Of a stretch of DNA of 64,000 bases, positions 15,052-23,610 are shown piece by piece. The translations under genes and the position numbers were made by a program. The stretch covers positions 69,814 through 133,813 of the forward strand of contig NZ_QRZF01000017.1 in NCBI RefSeq assembly GCF_003464595.1, written 5' to 3'. The notes beneath the pieces were generated by a model, which saw nothing but the letters and a program-made list of their open reading frames with translations, ran no database searches and was not told the origin of the DNA. Position 1 is the first letter of the stretch. Every line of letters starts with the position of its first letter. This stretch comes from Bacteroides intestinalis. Its GTDB lineage: Bacteria > Bacteroidota > Bacteroidia > Bacteroidales > Bacteroidaceae.

Positions 15052-16143
15052 TTATTTCAGATTCTCGTTGAAGAATGCCGCCAATTTATCGAATGGAATG
15101 GCATTTTTTCCTCCACCGTCGTAAAGGTCGGTGTGTGAGGCACCTGGAATGATAAGAAGTTCCTTATTGTCACGATAGTTGGTGTAAGAGGTCATATCGC
15201 GGTAGGCGTCTTCACTGAAATAGCGGGAATGTGCTTTTTCACCATGCATAATCAGTACGGCAGAGCGGATTTCTTTGCTATAAGCAAGAATGGGCTGATT
15301 CAGGAATGACATTGGGCCGGTGACAGTCCATCCATCATTGGAATTACCCGAACGCTTGTGATATCCGCGCTGTGTCTTATAATAATCGTAATAATCCTTC
15401 ACAAACTGAGGTGCATCGGCTGGCAACGGATCGACCACGCCACCGCCTTGTTCATAATAACCTTGGGCGTACTCTTTGGTACGCTGTGCATTGAGTTGCT
15501 TGCGTTTCTCGTAACGGGCGTTTTCATTGTTGTCGGCATCAAAATAGCCATTTGCATTTACGCGGTTCATGTTGTACATTGTAGAGGCAACAGTAGCCTT
15601 GATGCGTGTGTCGATAGCAGCTGCATTAAGTGCCAGACCACCCCATCCGCAAATGCCGATAATACCGATACGTTCCGGGTCAACATTCGGCTGGGTGGAG
15701 AGAAAATCGACAGCAGCCTGAAAATCTTCCGTATTGATGTCCGGTGAAGCAACCCTGCGAGGTTCGCCACCACTCTCACCGGTAAATGAGGGATCGAAGG
15801 CGATAGTAAGGAAACCTTGTTCAGCCATTGTTTGTGCATATAATCCGCTGGACTGCTCCTTTACGGCACCGAAAGGACCGCTTACTGCAATGGCTGCCAA
15901 TGTACCTTTCGCGTCGTCTTTCGGTTCATAGAGATCTGCCGCCAATGTAATTCCATAGCGGTTGACAAACGTCACTTTACGGTGATTCACTTTGTTGGAC
16001 TGTGGGAAAGTCTTGTCCCATTCCTGCGTGAGAACCAACTCCTGCGCTTTAATATTACTACCTTTCATTTCTTTTTGATTTTGTGCCTGAACACTAACAA
16101 CTGTCAGCATCAGAGGCATGATTAGCATTATTACTTTTTTCAT
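15052..16143 (-). CDS. Exported alpha/beta hydrolase with Cys nucleophile
   Basis: A 363-residue protein with a cleavable signal peptide (about 1-20, ending VQA). It has an alpha/beta-hydrolase fold: strand VTFVNRYGITLAADLYEP, oxyanion region AVSGPFG, a nucleophile elbow GICGWGG with Cys near 165 where most relatives have Ser, and a catalytic His in PGASHTDLYDG near 340. A Cys elbow is known from dienelactone hydrolase-like enzymes. The substrate is unknown. It is transcribed alone from a -7 element immediately downstream of the preceding AraC gene's terminator; regulation by that AraC neighbour is plausible. Confidence 0.83.
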   Translation of the reverse strand: MKKVIMLIMPLMLTVVSVQAQNQKEMKGSNIKAQELVLTQEWDKTFPQSNKVNHRKVTFVNRYGITLAADLYEPKDDAKGTLAAIAVSGPFGAVKEQSSGLYAQTMAEQGFLTIAFDPSFTGESGGEPRRVASPDINTEDFQAAVDFLSTQPNVDPERIGIIGICGWGGLALNAAAIDTRIKATVASTMYNMNRVNANGYFDADNNENARYEKRKQLNAQRTKEYAQGYYEQGGGVVDPLPADAPQFVKDYYDYYKTQRGYHKRSGNSNDGWTVTGPMSFLNQPILAYSKEIRSAVLIMHGEKAHSRYFSEDAYRDMTSYTNYRDNKELLIIPGASHTDLYDGGGKNAIPFDKLAAFFNENLK

Positions 16144-16170
16144 TGTTTTTTGTCTTTTGATTCAACAATG

Positions 16171-16178
16171 CAAAGTTA
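16171..16178 (-). promoter_or_regulatory. -7 element for the alpha/beta hydrolase
   Basis: The minus strand reads TAACTTTG, 28 bases before the ATG at 16143, right after the upstream terminator. Confidence 0.5.
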
Positions 16179-16182
16179 ACGC

Positions 16183-16213
16183 AAAAGCCCCGCAGCGGAT
16201 TTGCTGCGAGGCT
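16183..16213 (-). terminator. Terminator of the AraC gene
   Basis: An 11-bp near-perfect stem, AGCCTCGCAGC with GCTGCGGGGCT, followed on the minus strand by TTTTGC. It separates the AraC gene from the hydrolase promoter. Confidence 0.7.
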
Positions 16214-16268
16214 CAAAGAATCTTTCTCAGAAGCTCAATTTACTATATCAATCGCAACTCACGGAAAT

Positions 16269-17114
16269 TTATTGGGAGATAGCAGTAGGAGAGACGCCGA
16301 ATTGTTTTTTAAAAGCCGTAGCAAAGTGGGATGGATTCTTGAATCCTACTTCCAGATAAACGTCCTGTACTTTCCGTGTGCCGGTTTTCATTTTCTCGTA
16401 GGCCGCTTCGAGGCGTTTGTGAATCAGCCATTTTTGCGGAGTAAGGGTGCTAATCTTCTTGAAATCCCGTTTGAATGTAGCCAGACTGCGTCCCGTAAAT
16501 GTAGCTAAATCTTCCATACTGAAATCGTACATGTAATTTTGTTCCATGAATTCCAGAATGTCAATTTTCCAGGGTTCGTTGAAATCAAAGAGTGTGGGAT
16601 AAAAGCGTTCGTCGATATGTAGCAACGCCAGCAGTCCCTCCTGCAATTTCAGATTCATGAAATCGTCCTGTGCCCGGAGCTTCTGGTTGAAGTAAGGAGT
16701 CATCGAAGTGAACAAACTATCAATTTCCATGCTGATAGGCAATTTAATCACGCTTGAACGGACTTTGGGCACATTGTCCAGCGCTTTATCCGAAGGAAGT
16801 CGCTGAAACATCTCGCGCAGGAAACGCCGTGTAAACATCAGGAAAATACCGCAATACTGCTCGCCGTCGAGTGGTTTCTTAGTCAGCGTAACCCGGTGGT
16901 CGCGCCGGATAAACACACACTCGCCTTTCTGTACATGGGTGATTTTGTTCCCGTCATCAATGAGCATTTCGCCTGAATAAACATAGTTCATGGCGTGCTC
17001 GCGGGATTGATGTACACAATGATTTTCGTCATTGTAGAAACAACTGAAAAAGATATCCGCATGTCTGAATATCATCTCATCTCCATCGGTCGGGGCATTT
17101 ATTTTATAATCCAT
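16269..17114 (-). CDS. AraC family transcriptional regulator
   Basis: A 281-residue regulator. The N-terminal domain carries a cupin-like sensor (HVQKGECVFIRRDHRVTLTKK) and the EYxGIF-type segment GEQYCGIFLMF. The C-terminal helix-turn-helix pair is at about 180-280: DFSMEDLATFTGRSLATFKRDFKKIST and VQDVYLEVGFKNPSHFATAFKKQFGVSPTA. Regulators of this shape in Bacteroides often sit beside the enzyme gene they control, here the exported hydrolase just downstream. Its own terminator makes the two separate units. Confidence 0.88.
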   Translation of the reverse strand: MDYKINAPTDGDEMIFRHADIFFSCFYNDENHCVHQSREHAMNYVYSGEMLIDDGNKITHVQKGECVFIRRDHRVTLTKKPLDGEQYCGIFLMFTRRFLREMFQRLPSDKALDNVPKVRSSVIKLPISMEIDSLFTSMTPYFNQKLRAQDDFMNLKLQEGLLALLHIDERFYPTLFDFNEPWKIDILEFMEQNYMYDFSMEDLATFTGRSLATFKRDFKKISTLTPQKWLIHKRLEAAYEKMKTGTRKVQDVYLEVGFKNPSHFATAFKKQFGVSPTAISQ

Positions 17115-17139
17115 AAGAATACTTTTTAAGCGCTTTCTG

Positions 17140-17147
17140 CAAAAATA
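17140..17147 (-). promoter_or_regulatory. -7 element for the AraC gene at 17114
   Basis: The minus strand reads TATTTTTG, 26 bases before the ATG. Confidence 0.45.
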
Positions 17148-17253
17148 GCATAAAGCGGAGAATTATTCTTTTGAAATCTGTTTTTTCTTTCTGATTGCGC
17201 TTCGTTTCACAAGCTTTCTTCTTAACCGGTGTTTTATTCTCGCTTTTTATCTT

Positions 17254-17261
17254 TATCTTTG
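17254..17261 (+). promoter_or_regulatory. -7 element upstream of the WG-repeat gene
   Basis: TATCTTTG matches the -7 consensus. It lies about 110 bases before the ATG at 17373, leaving a long leader with no clear structure. Confidence 0.35.
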
Positions 17262-17372
17262 CCACTGAGCATACTCTGTATGCTGATTCTGAATGTTCCG
17301 CAATATGGGTAAGTTCATTCCTCTGAACTATTTCTTGTTTATCAATTCAAAGTTTAACGGATTACAGCAATT

Positions 17373-17783
17373 ATGGATACTCAAAAAATGAAAGTACAAA
17401 AATTAGTACCAACGGAATACGATGGTAAATGGGGCTTTATAGATGCAGCAACAGGCGAAGAAGTCGTGCCGTTTATCTATGACTATGCCCATGCCTTTTC
17501 TGTAGGATTGGCATTAGTCAGGCAGAATGGTTGGTGGGGGTATGTGGATAAAACGGGGAAGGAAGTGATTCCATGTATATATAATCCTGCATGGTCTTTT
17601 ACCAAAACAGGGCTGGCAGCAGTATGTATGGAGGGTAAATGCGGCTTTATAGATCAGACAGGGAAAGAGGTTATTCCTTTTATATATGATGACGCCCGCT
17701 ATTTTAATAAAGATGGTAAAGCAAAGGTGAAACTGAACGGTGAAACTTTCTTTATAGATGTGAAAGGGAATCGGGTTGAATAA
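17373..17783 (+). CDS. WG-repeat protein
   Basis: A 136-residue protein made almost entirely of three to four WG repeats: GKWGFIDAATGEEVVPFIYD, GWWGYVDKTGKEVIPCIYN and GKCGFIDQTGKEVIPFIYD, then a final FFIDVKGNRVE. Each unit is about 43 residues with W/F-G, D-x-x-G and P-x-x-Y anchors. There is no signal peptide, so it is probably cytoplasmic. The repeat family is widespread and its role is poorly known. The broken GNAT gene follows directly, so the two were probably co-transcribed. Confidence 0.85.
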   Translation: MDTQKMKVQKLVPTEYDGKWGFIDAATGEEVVPFIYDYAHAFSVGLALVRQNGWWGYVDKTGKEVIPCIYNPAWSFTKTGLAAVCMEGKCGFIDQTGKEVIPFIYDDARYFNKDGKAKVKLNGETFFIDVKGNRVE

Positions 17784-17808
17784 ACATGAAAATGACTTCA
17801 ATAAGCTT

Positions 17809-18330
17809 ATGTTCGATAAGGATGGAATTGTATTAAAGCCTTTGCTTGACGAAGATATACCGTTGTTTGACAGGTAGTTGAGTAAAGATTATATCTATAA
17901 GTGGCTGTGCCCGGATGGGGAAGAACAAAGAGAGGCCTGGCTGGATGAGGTAAACAACAGAAATGGTAAGTATGGCTTCATAAGACATTTTATTGTTTAC
18001 TACAAAGATAAGAAGATTGGGTATTGTCTTTTTGCTGATTGTTTTTTCTTGAAGGACTTGGAGGAAGAAGGGCACGACTTTGAGAGTTTGTATGGAGACA
18101 TCCCCGAAAAGAACCATACTTACGAGATCGGATATTTGATTGGTGAAGAAGAGTATCTGAATAGAGGCATCGGTAAAATGATTATCCGGAAGTTGGAAGA
18201 GAAGATCATTGAATTGGGAGGACGTGAAATAGCAGCAGACCCTTCGGAAGAAAACGCAGCTTCAATAAAGGTATTGCTAAGTAATGGGTTTAAGAAGAAA
18301 AGTGATGGGGATTACAGAAAAATAATTTAG
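17809..18330 (+). pseudogene. GNAT N-acetyltransferase interrupted by an in-frame amber codon
   Basis: From the ATG at 17809 the frame reads MFDKDGIVLKPLLDEDIPLFDR, then TAG at 17875-17877, then continues LSKDYIYKWLCPDGEEQ... for another 150 residues without interruption. Family alignment needs both sides: the first strand (IVLKPLLDEDIPLF) normally runs straight into the KWL segment. The body has the acetyl-CoA loop NRGIGKMIIRKLEEKI (about residues 120-135 of the full frame) and ends ENAASIKVLLSNGFKKK. A rescue start at TTG 17878 would give a truncated enzyme lacking its first strand. So either a single-base nonsense mutation or a sequencing error is likely. The resemblance is to aminoglycoside 6'-acetyltransferase-like GNATs; the substrate is unknown. 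Confidence 0.7.
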
Positions 18331-18448
18331 GGGGCACCATTCATCATTTAGCATGAAAAGTTGCGGCTTTAAGTGTTTTTTCATTCTATATATCAACCTT
18401 TTCTGTTATAAGCTGTTTCTCTGCTATTCACTTTAAAACTTCGTAGTT

Positions 18449-19180
18449 ATGCTTACAACAATTTCATTGTTTTTCATCTGTTCGGGCTTTGTCATTGCCC
18501 TGATTATCGCCAATGATTTGGTACAGAATAAACAATCCATGAAAATCATGAATGTTGTGTGGGTGCTTACCGCACTTTGGGCAAGTTATCTCGCTCTCTG
18601 GGCTTACTTTAAGTTCGGGATGGAGACTGCACCAAAGGAGGACGGTAAGGATATGGACATGGGGGCTGATATGAAAATGGATATGAGCATGAAAGATATG
18701 CCGATGAATAGGCCCATGGGAAATATGGATCGTCCGCACTGGCAATCTATTGCTTTGTCGGCTCTGCATTGCGGTGCGGGTTGTACTTTGGCAGATATTA
18801 TTGGTGAATGGATTACATGTTATTTCCCAATCAGTATAGGTGGTAGCATGATTATCGGTAACTGGGTATTCGACTTTATCCTGGCATTGATTATCGGGAT
18901 ATATTTTCAATTCTATGCTATAAGGGAGATGGAAAAGATATCTGTCGCCGCAGGACTCATACGGGCATTCAAGGCGGATTTCTTCTCATTACTTTCCTGG
19001 CAAGTGGGTATGTATGGGTGGATGGCAATCGTATATTTTGTGATTTTCAAAGATATTCCGTTGGCAAAAGATACATGGGCTTTCTGGTTTATGATGCAGA
19101 TAGCCATGTTGATAGGATTTGCATGTGCATACCCAATGAATGCGCTGCTCATCAAATTAGGAGTGAAAAAAGGGATGTAA
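18449..19180 (+). CDS. DUF4396 membrane protein with Met-rich loop
   Basis: A 243-residue polytopic protein. Two N-terminal helices (about 3-22 and 32-53) are followed by a hydrophilic loop at about 59-97 that is packed with Met, Asp and Lys (MDMGADMKMDMSMKDMPM and on). The family core comes next: ALSALHCGAGCTLADIIGEW (His/Cys motif, about 108-128) and four more helices. DUF4396 proteins have no established function; the Met/Asp clusters and the HCGAGC motif look metal-binding, so copper or another soft metal is a reasonable guess. No start ambiguity. It is monocistronic as far as can be seen. Confidence 0.8.
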   Translation: MLTTISLFFICSGFVIALIIANDLVQNKQSMKIMNVVWVLTALWASYLALWAYFKFGMETAPKEDGKDMDMGADMKMDMSMKDMPMNRPMGNMDRPHWQSIALSALHCGAGCTLADIIGEWITCYFPISIGGSMIIGNWVFDFILALIIGIYFQFYAIREMEKISVAAGLIRAFKADFFSLLSWQVGMYGWMAIVYFVIFKDIPLAKDTWAFWFMMQIAMLIGFACAYPMNALLIKLGVKKGM

Positions 19181-19190
19181 AAATGGGAAC

Positions 19191-19718
19191 TTATTTATTT
19201 ATCTTTTTCAGAATATTCCGTATGGTAGTCTTAACTCCTGTGGAGTAATATTCGGTATCTGCATTCTCTAATATGAGTTGCAGCTCTTTTAAAAGTTCCG
19301 GCTCAGACTTGCAAAGCTGGTAAGCCATTCTGATAGATAATGCCTGCACACCGATACTTTCTTGTGGCGCCAACATATGATCCAGGCAATAATTTAGCAA
19401 ATCGACAGAGACAGGATCAGATGCAGGTACATTGTATAATATAGACAGCAGCAACCGTTTGGAACCATCATGTTTGCAGACTAATAATCGCTGAATAACA
19501 TCATCCAGCAATGGAACAAACCAACCGGGATGTTTCTCACTCACTTTCTCACATGCCCATATAGCCCGCCATGAAACGACGATTTTATCATCGGAAATCA
19601 ACTGGTATATATCTTTAAGGTATTCCGGATGCAGGCATATTTCCTGCACCAGTTTATCTATTGATAGTTTGCAAAGAGGCATTGTAAGGGTGTTTCTGTA
19701 TTCGTCGATTTTCTCCAT
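19191..19718 (-). CDS. Helical (HEAT-like) repeat protein
   Basis: A 175-residue, fully helical protein with no signal or membrane span. Repeated helix pairs such as VVSWRAIWACEKVSEKHPGWFVPLLDDVIQRLL and IGVQALSIRMAYQLCKSEPELLKELQLIL suggest a HEAT/ARM-type solenoid. I know no function for this Bacteroides family. I place the start at the ATG 19718 (MEKIDEYRN) because the longer frame would include the -7 promoter element itself (19735-19742). The 3' end lies 11 bases from the convergent DUF4396 gene. Confidence 0.65.
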   Translation of the reverse strand: MEKIDEYRNTLTMPLCKLSIDKLVQEICLHPEYLKDIYQLISDDKIVVSWRAIWACEKVSEKHPGWFVPLLDDVIQRLLVCKHDGSKRLLLSILYNVPASDPVSVDLLNYCLDHMLAPQESIGVQALSIRMAYQLCKSEPELLKELQLILENADTEYYSTGVKTTIRNILKKINK

Positions 19719-19734
19719 ATCATGCATGTTTTTG

Positions 19735-19742
19735 CAAAGATA
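19735..19742 (-). promoter_or_regulatory. -7 element that decides the start of the HEAT-like gene
   Basis: The minus strand reads TATCTTTG. Transcription would begin near 19728, ruling out the longer coding frame that starts at 19748. Confidence 0.5.
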
Positions 19743-19842
19743 ACGCAAGTTGAATGTAGAACTTCCATACTTACATGAAAAAGTTTTGTTGAGATGCTGT
19801 TTATCTTCCTATTCTGAATGCGGATAGTATGATTACAAAATA

Positions 19843-19874
19843 AAGGGCTGTCTTTGGTTACAAAGACAGCCCTT
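19843..19874 (-). terminator. fabD terminator
   Basis: Perfect 14-bp stem, AAGGGCTGTCTTTG with its complement and a 4-base loop, followed on the minus strand by TATTTTGT. It lies 23 bases past the fabD stop. Confidence 0.85.
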
Positions 19875-19896
19875 ACAAATATGTTGTATTTAAGGA

Positions 19897-20784
19897 TTAT
19901 GCAATACCGTGAGCAGATACCTCCGGTGCAATCTTCTTGATCAGACCTTGCAGTACAGCACCCGGGCCACATTCTGTGAAGTCGGTAGCACCATCAGCAA
20001 CCATATTCTTAACAGTCTGTGTCCAGCGTACAGAAGCTGTCAGCTGAGCTACAAGGTTTTTCTTGATTTCTTCCGGATCAGTGTGAGGCAATGCATCTAC
20101 ATTCTGATAAACCGGACATTTGGGAGCGTGGATTTCAGTAGCGTTGATAGCTGCTTCCAATTCAACTTTTGCAGGATTCATCAGCGGAGAGTGGAAAGCG
20201 CCGCCTACCTTCAAAGGTAAAGCACGTTTTGCTCCGGCAGCTTTCATCAGTTCGCATGCCTTGTTGATGCCTTCGATAGAACCGGAAATTACGATCTGTC
20301 CCGGGCAGTTATAGTTGGCTGCAACGCAAACTTCACCTTCAGCGGTTACTTGCTCGCAGATTTCTTCTACTTTTTCATCGGAGAGGGCAATGATAGCCGC
20401 CATTGTAGAGGGCTGTGCTTCGCAAGCTTTCTGCATAGCCATGGCACGGGCATAAACCAGTTTCAATCCATCTTCGAAGCTCAATGCACCGGCAGCAACC
20501 AGAGCAGAAAATTCGCCCAATGAGTGACCGGCAGTCATTTCAGGTTTAAAATCATCACCCATACAAAGTGCGGAGATAACGGAGTGGAGGAATACAGCAG
20601 GCTGAGTTACCTTCGTCTGACGCAGGTCTTCGTCCGTACCGTTGAACATAATATCCGTAATGCGATATCCCAGGATATCATTGGCTTTTTCAAACAATTC
20701 TTTTGCTAAAGCGGAGTTTTCATACAAGTCTTTTCCCATTCCTACGAATTGGGCACCTTGACCCGGAAATACAAATGCTTTCAT
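19897..20784 (-). CDS. fabD: Malonyl CoA-acyl carrier protein transacylase
   Basis: A 295-residue cytoplasmic enzyme of fatty-acid synthesis that moves malonyl groups from CoA to acyl carrier protein. It starts MKAFVFPGQGAQFVGMG with the glutamine-containing oxyanion loop. It has the nucleophile elbow GHSLGE with Ser88, an Arg in the YARAMAMQ helix, and the catalytic His in AFHSPLM near 196. Length fits the family. It is monocistronic here, with its own promoter and a strong terminator, not within a fab cluster. Confidence 0.96.
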   Translation of the reverse strand: MKAFVFPGQGAQFVGMGKDLYENSALAKELFEKANDILGYRITDIMFNGTDEDLRQTKVTQPAVFLHSVISALCMGDDFKPEMTAGHSLGEFSALVAAGALSFEDGLKLVYARAMAMQKACEAQPSTMAAIIALSDEKVEEICEQVTAEGEVCVAANYNCPGQIVISGSIEGINKACELMKAAGAKRALPLKVGGAFHSPLMNPAKVELEAAINATEIHAPKCPVYQNVDALPHTDPEEIKKNLVAQLTASVRWTQTVKNMVADGATDFTECGPGAVLQGLIKKIAPEVSAHGIA

Positions 20785-20821
20785 ACTGTTCTTGTTTTAG
20801 TAGTTAATTAAAAAAGTGGTG

Positions 20822-20829
20822 CAAAGGTA
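20822..20829 (-). promoter_or_regulatory. fabD -7 element
   Basis: The minus strand reads TACCTTTG, 38 bases before the ATG, a strong match to the Bacteroides -7 box. Confidence 0.55.
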
Positions 20830-20885
20830 TAGCTTTTTCTGATATTGACCGCACAAACGAAGGATTTTTGTGCAATAAGCTATTT

Positions 20886-21198
20886 TAACTCCCTCCGTTC
20901 GGAGAAGGGAGTTTATTGGGAAGCAGAGGGATAGATGAGAAAAAAAATCTTTTTATAGCACTTCAACTAAAATACAATAAGAGGTACTTGTCTTTTTAAT
21001 CTTCCGGTATACTAAAATCCTTAAAAATAAAGCACTTCACTCTTATTGTACTTCCTACAATTACCTGATTCTTCCGTTTATCAACAATACATATTGTACT
21101 TTCAACGATAAGACCATATTTTGATATTGTAAAATGTACGATATCTATCATATTGAAAAATAGTGCTTTATAACATAATAGAAATTAAGTTTTCTGCG
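20886..21198 (+). promoter_or_regulatory. Repeat-rich upstream region of the xylose operon
   Basis: No gene is seen. AGCACTTC occurs at 20957 and 21031, and AGTGCT, the inverse of its core, at 21162. TACAATAAGAG (20973-20983) is the exact inverse of CTCTTATTGTA (21040-21050). TATTGTACTT is repeated at 21044 and 21092. A GC-rich hairpin (AACTCCCT...AAGGGAGTT, 20886-20912) lies nearest fabD. The repeats point to operator sites for XylR or another regulator; which protein binds is not shown. Confidence 0.45.
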
Positions 21199-21229
21199 CT
21201 TGTATATTCAAAAAACCTGTTTATATTTG
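21199..21229 (+). promoter_or_regulatory. xyl operon promoter
   Basis: CTTG (21199-21202), a 19-base spacer and TATATTTG (21222-21229) fit the -33/-7 pattern. Transcription would start near 21236, just before the ATG at 21242. This excludes an upstream TTG at 21200 as the start of xylR. Confidence 0.6.
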
Positions 21230-21241
21230 CAGCGCTTAAAC

Positions 21242-21982
21242 ATGGATATTATGCAAAACATGGAACATAAAACCCCATTAGCGAACAATCATATATCAGT
21301 AGACTGTGTAGTGATTGGCTTTGACGGAGAACAATTAAAAGTTCTGTTGATAAAACGTGTAGGTGAGGAGCAAGGTGAAATTTTCCACGATATGAAGCTT
21401 CCCGGAAGCCTGATCTATATGGATGAAGATTTGGACGAAGCTGCCCAGCGTGTGTTGAACGAACTAACGGGTTTGAAGAACGTCAACCTGATGCAGTTCA
21501 AGGCATTTGGTTCTAAGAATAGGACGAAGGACCCGAAAGACATTCATTGGCTGGAACGGGCCATGGAATCGAGGGTGGAGCGTATCGTTACGATTGCTTA
21601 CCTGTCACTGGTGAAGATAGACCGGGCATTGAGTAAGAATTTGGCTGATTTCGAAGCATATTGGGTGGCATTACAAGATATTAAAGCATTGGCTTTCGAC
21701 CATAATCTGATTATTAAAGAAGCATTGGTGTATATCCGCCAGTACGTGGAAATTAATCCGTCAGCTTTGTTTGATCTGCTTCCCCGTAAGTTTACGGCAT
21801 CACAACTGCGTACTTTATATGAATTGATATATGGCAAGCCTATTGATGTGCGGAACTTCCACAAGAAAATAGCAATGATGGAATACGTTGTTCCATTGGA
21901 GGAAAAACAACAGGGAGTTGCCCACCGTGCCGCACGCTATTATCGATTCGATAAGAAGATATATAATAAGGTAAGAAGATAA
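21242..21982 (+). CDS. xylR: Nudix-type transcriptional regulator of xylose genes (NrtR family)
   Basis: A 246-residue regulator. The N-terminal Nudix-like domain (about 15-150) has SVDCVVIGFDGEQLKVLLIKRV and LPGSLIYMDEDLDEAAQRVLNELTGL, a degenerate Nudix box suited to ligand sensing rather than hydrolysis. The C-terminal winged-helix domain has FTASQLRTLYELIYGKPIDVRNFHKKI, the usual NrtR DNA-binding unit. It is the first gene before xylB, xylA and xylE; Bacteroides use Nudix-family regulators for pentose catabolism, so control of this operon by a xylose-pathway compound is likely. The start is fixed by the promoter. Confidence 0.85.
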   Translation: MDIMQNMEHKTPLANNHISVDCVVIGFDGEQLKVLLIKRVGEEQGEIFHDMKLPGSLIYMDEDLDEAAQRVLNELTGLKNVNLMQFKAFGSKNRTKDPKDIHWLERAMESRVERIVTIAYLSLVKIDRALSKNLADFEAYWVALQDIKALAFDHNLIIKEALVYIRQYVEINPSALFDLLPRKFTASQLRTLYELIYGKPIDVRNFHKKIAMMEYVVPLEEKQQGVAHRAARYYRFDKKIYNKVRR

Positions 21983-22026
21983 GTATTAATAAAATAATTC
22001 ATAAATCAAAACTCATAATTAATACC

Positions 22027-23517
22027 ATGTATTTATTAGGCTATGACATTGGAAGCTCGTCCGTAAAAGCGAGTCTGGTAAACGCCGAAACCGGCAAATG
22101 TGTATCTTCTGCTTTCTTCCCGAAGACAGAGGCGGCAATCATTGCAGTTAAACCGGGCTGGGCGGAACAAAATCCCGAAAGCTGGTGGGAAAATCTAAAA
22201 CTTGCCACACAGGCTGTCATGAATGAATCGGGTGCAAACGCAGGTGAAATCAAGGCAATCGGTATCTCTTATCAGATGCATGGATTGGTATGTGTGGACA
22301 AAGACCAGAATGTACTGCGTCCTTCCATAATCTGGTGTGACTCGCGTGCTGTGCCTTACGGACAGAAAGCTTTCGAAACACTGGGAGAAGAGAAATGTCT
22401 CTCACATCTGTTGAACTCTCCGGGTAACTTCACTGCCTCTAAACTGGCGTGGATAAAGGAAAATGAACCGGCTATCTACGAACGGATTTATAAGATTATG
22501 TTGCCGGGTGATTACATCGCCATGAAGTTGAGCGGTGAAATCTGTACCACTGTTTCCGGACTTTCGGAAGGTATGTTCTGGGATTTCAAGAACAATCGTG
22601 TAGCCGACTTCCTGATGGATTATTATGGTTTCGATAACTCTCTGATTGCGGACATCAAACCCACATTCTCCGAACAAGGCCGTGTGAATGCTGCCGCAGC
22701 AAAAGAATTGGGATTAAAGGAAGGTACACCGATCACATATCGTGCAGGTGACCAACCGAATAACGCTCTTTCACTGAATGTATTCAATCCGGGAGAAATC
22801 GCCTCTACAGCAGGCACTTCGGGCGTTGTGTATGGTGTGAACGGTGAAGTGAACTATGATCCGAAATCACGCGTAAATACATTCGCTCACGTAAACCACA
22901 CGGACGAACAAACCCGTCTGGGTGTGTTGCTTTGCATCAATGGTACGGGTATTCTTAATTCTTGGGTGAAACGTACGATTGCTCCCGAAGGCATCTCTTA
23001 CAATGAAATGAATGTACTGGCATCACAAGCTCCTATCGGTAGTGCAGGTATCAGTATTCTGCCCTTCGGTAACGGTGCGGAACGTATGCTCGAAAACAAA
23101 GAGATCAACTGCTCTATCCGTGGCTTGAACTTCAATCTGCATGGCAAACAACACATTGTGCGTGCAGCTCAGGAAGGCATTGTATTCTCATTCAAGTATG
23201 GTATAGATATTATGGAAGGTATGGGCATTCCTGTACAGAAAATCCATGCAGGCCATGCAAATATGTTCCTTAGCTCCATCTTCCGCGATACGCTGGCAGG
23301 TGTGACGGGAGCTGTAATCGAACTGTACGATACGGATGGTTCGGTAGGTGCAGCCAAGGGAGCGGGTATCGGTGCAGGTATCTATAAGGATAATAACGAG
23401 GCATTCGCAACGCTGGAAAAACTGGATGTTATCGAGCCTAATCAGGCTAAGCGCCAGGAATATGCAGATGCTTATGCACGCTGGAAACATCGTTTGGAAA
23501 AATCAATGGCAAAATAA
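22027..23517 (+). CDS. xylB: Xylulokinase
   Basis: A 496-residue FGGY-family sugar kinase that phosphorylates D-xylulose with ATP to xylulose 5-phosphate. N-terminal phosphate loop YDIGSSSVKASLV (about 5-17), substrate region ISYQMHGLVCVD (Met-His-Gly), a catalytic Asp in RAGDQPNNALS (near 240), the ATP loop STAGTSGVVYG, and the C-terminal GGxx-like IHAGHANMFLSSIF segment are all present. It is second in the operon, 44 bases after xylR. The family also includes other pentulose kinases, but pairing with xylA makes xylulose the natural substrate. Confidence 0.94.
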   Translation: MYLLGYDIGSSSVKASLVNAETGKCVSSAFFPKTEAAIIAVKPGWAEQNPESWWENLKLATQAVMNESGANAGEIKAIGISYQMHGLVCVDKDQNVLRPSIIWCDSRAVPYGQKAFETLGEEKCLSHLLNSPGNFTASKLAWIKENEPAIYERIYKIMLPGDYIAMKLSGEICTTVSGLSEGMFWDFKNNRVADFLMDYYGFDNSLIADIKPTFSEQGRVNAAAAKELGLKEGTPITYRAGDQPNNALSLNVFNPGEIASTAGTSGVVYGVNGEVNYDPKSRVNTFAHVNHTDEQTRLGVLLCINGTGILNSWVKRTIAPEGISYNEMNVLASQAPIGSAGISILPFGNGAERMLENKEINCSIRGLNFNLHGKQHIVRAAQEGIVFSFKYGIDIMEGMGIPVQKIHAGHANMFLSSIFRDTLAGVTGAVIELYDTDGSVGAAKGAGIGAGIYKDNNEAFATLEKLDVIEPNQAKRQEYADAYARWKHRLEKSMAK

Positions 23518-23610
23518 TGCTAACTTAACTCTCCTCTGAAAACGAGGGGAATTAGAATAGTACAGTTAACAATCAAAACATAATTAACCCTTTAAAATTC
23601 AATTAAAATT

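Noticed and set aside
21200..21241. Longer XylR starting at TTG 21200
   Set aside because: The -33/-7 promoter lies within this stretch, so it would not be on the mRNA.
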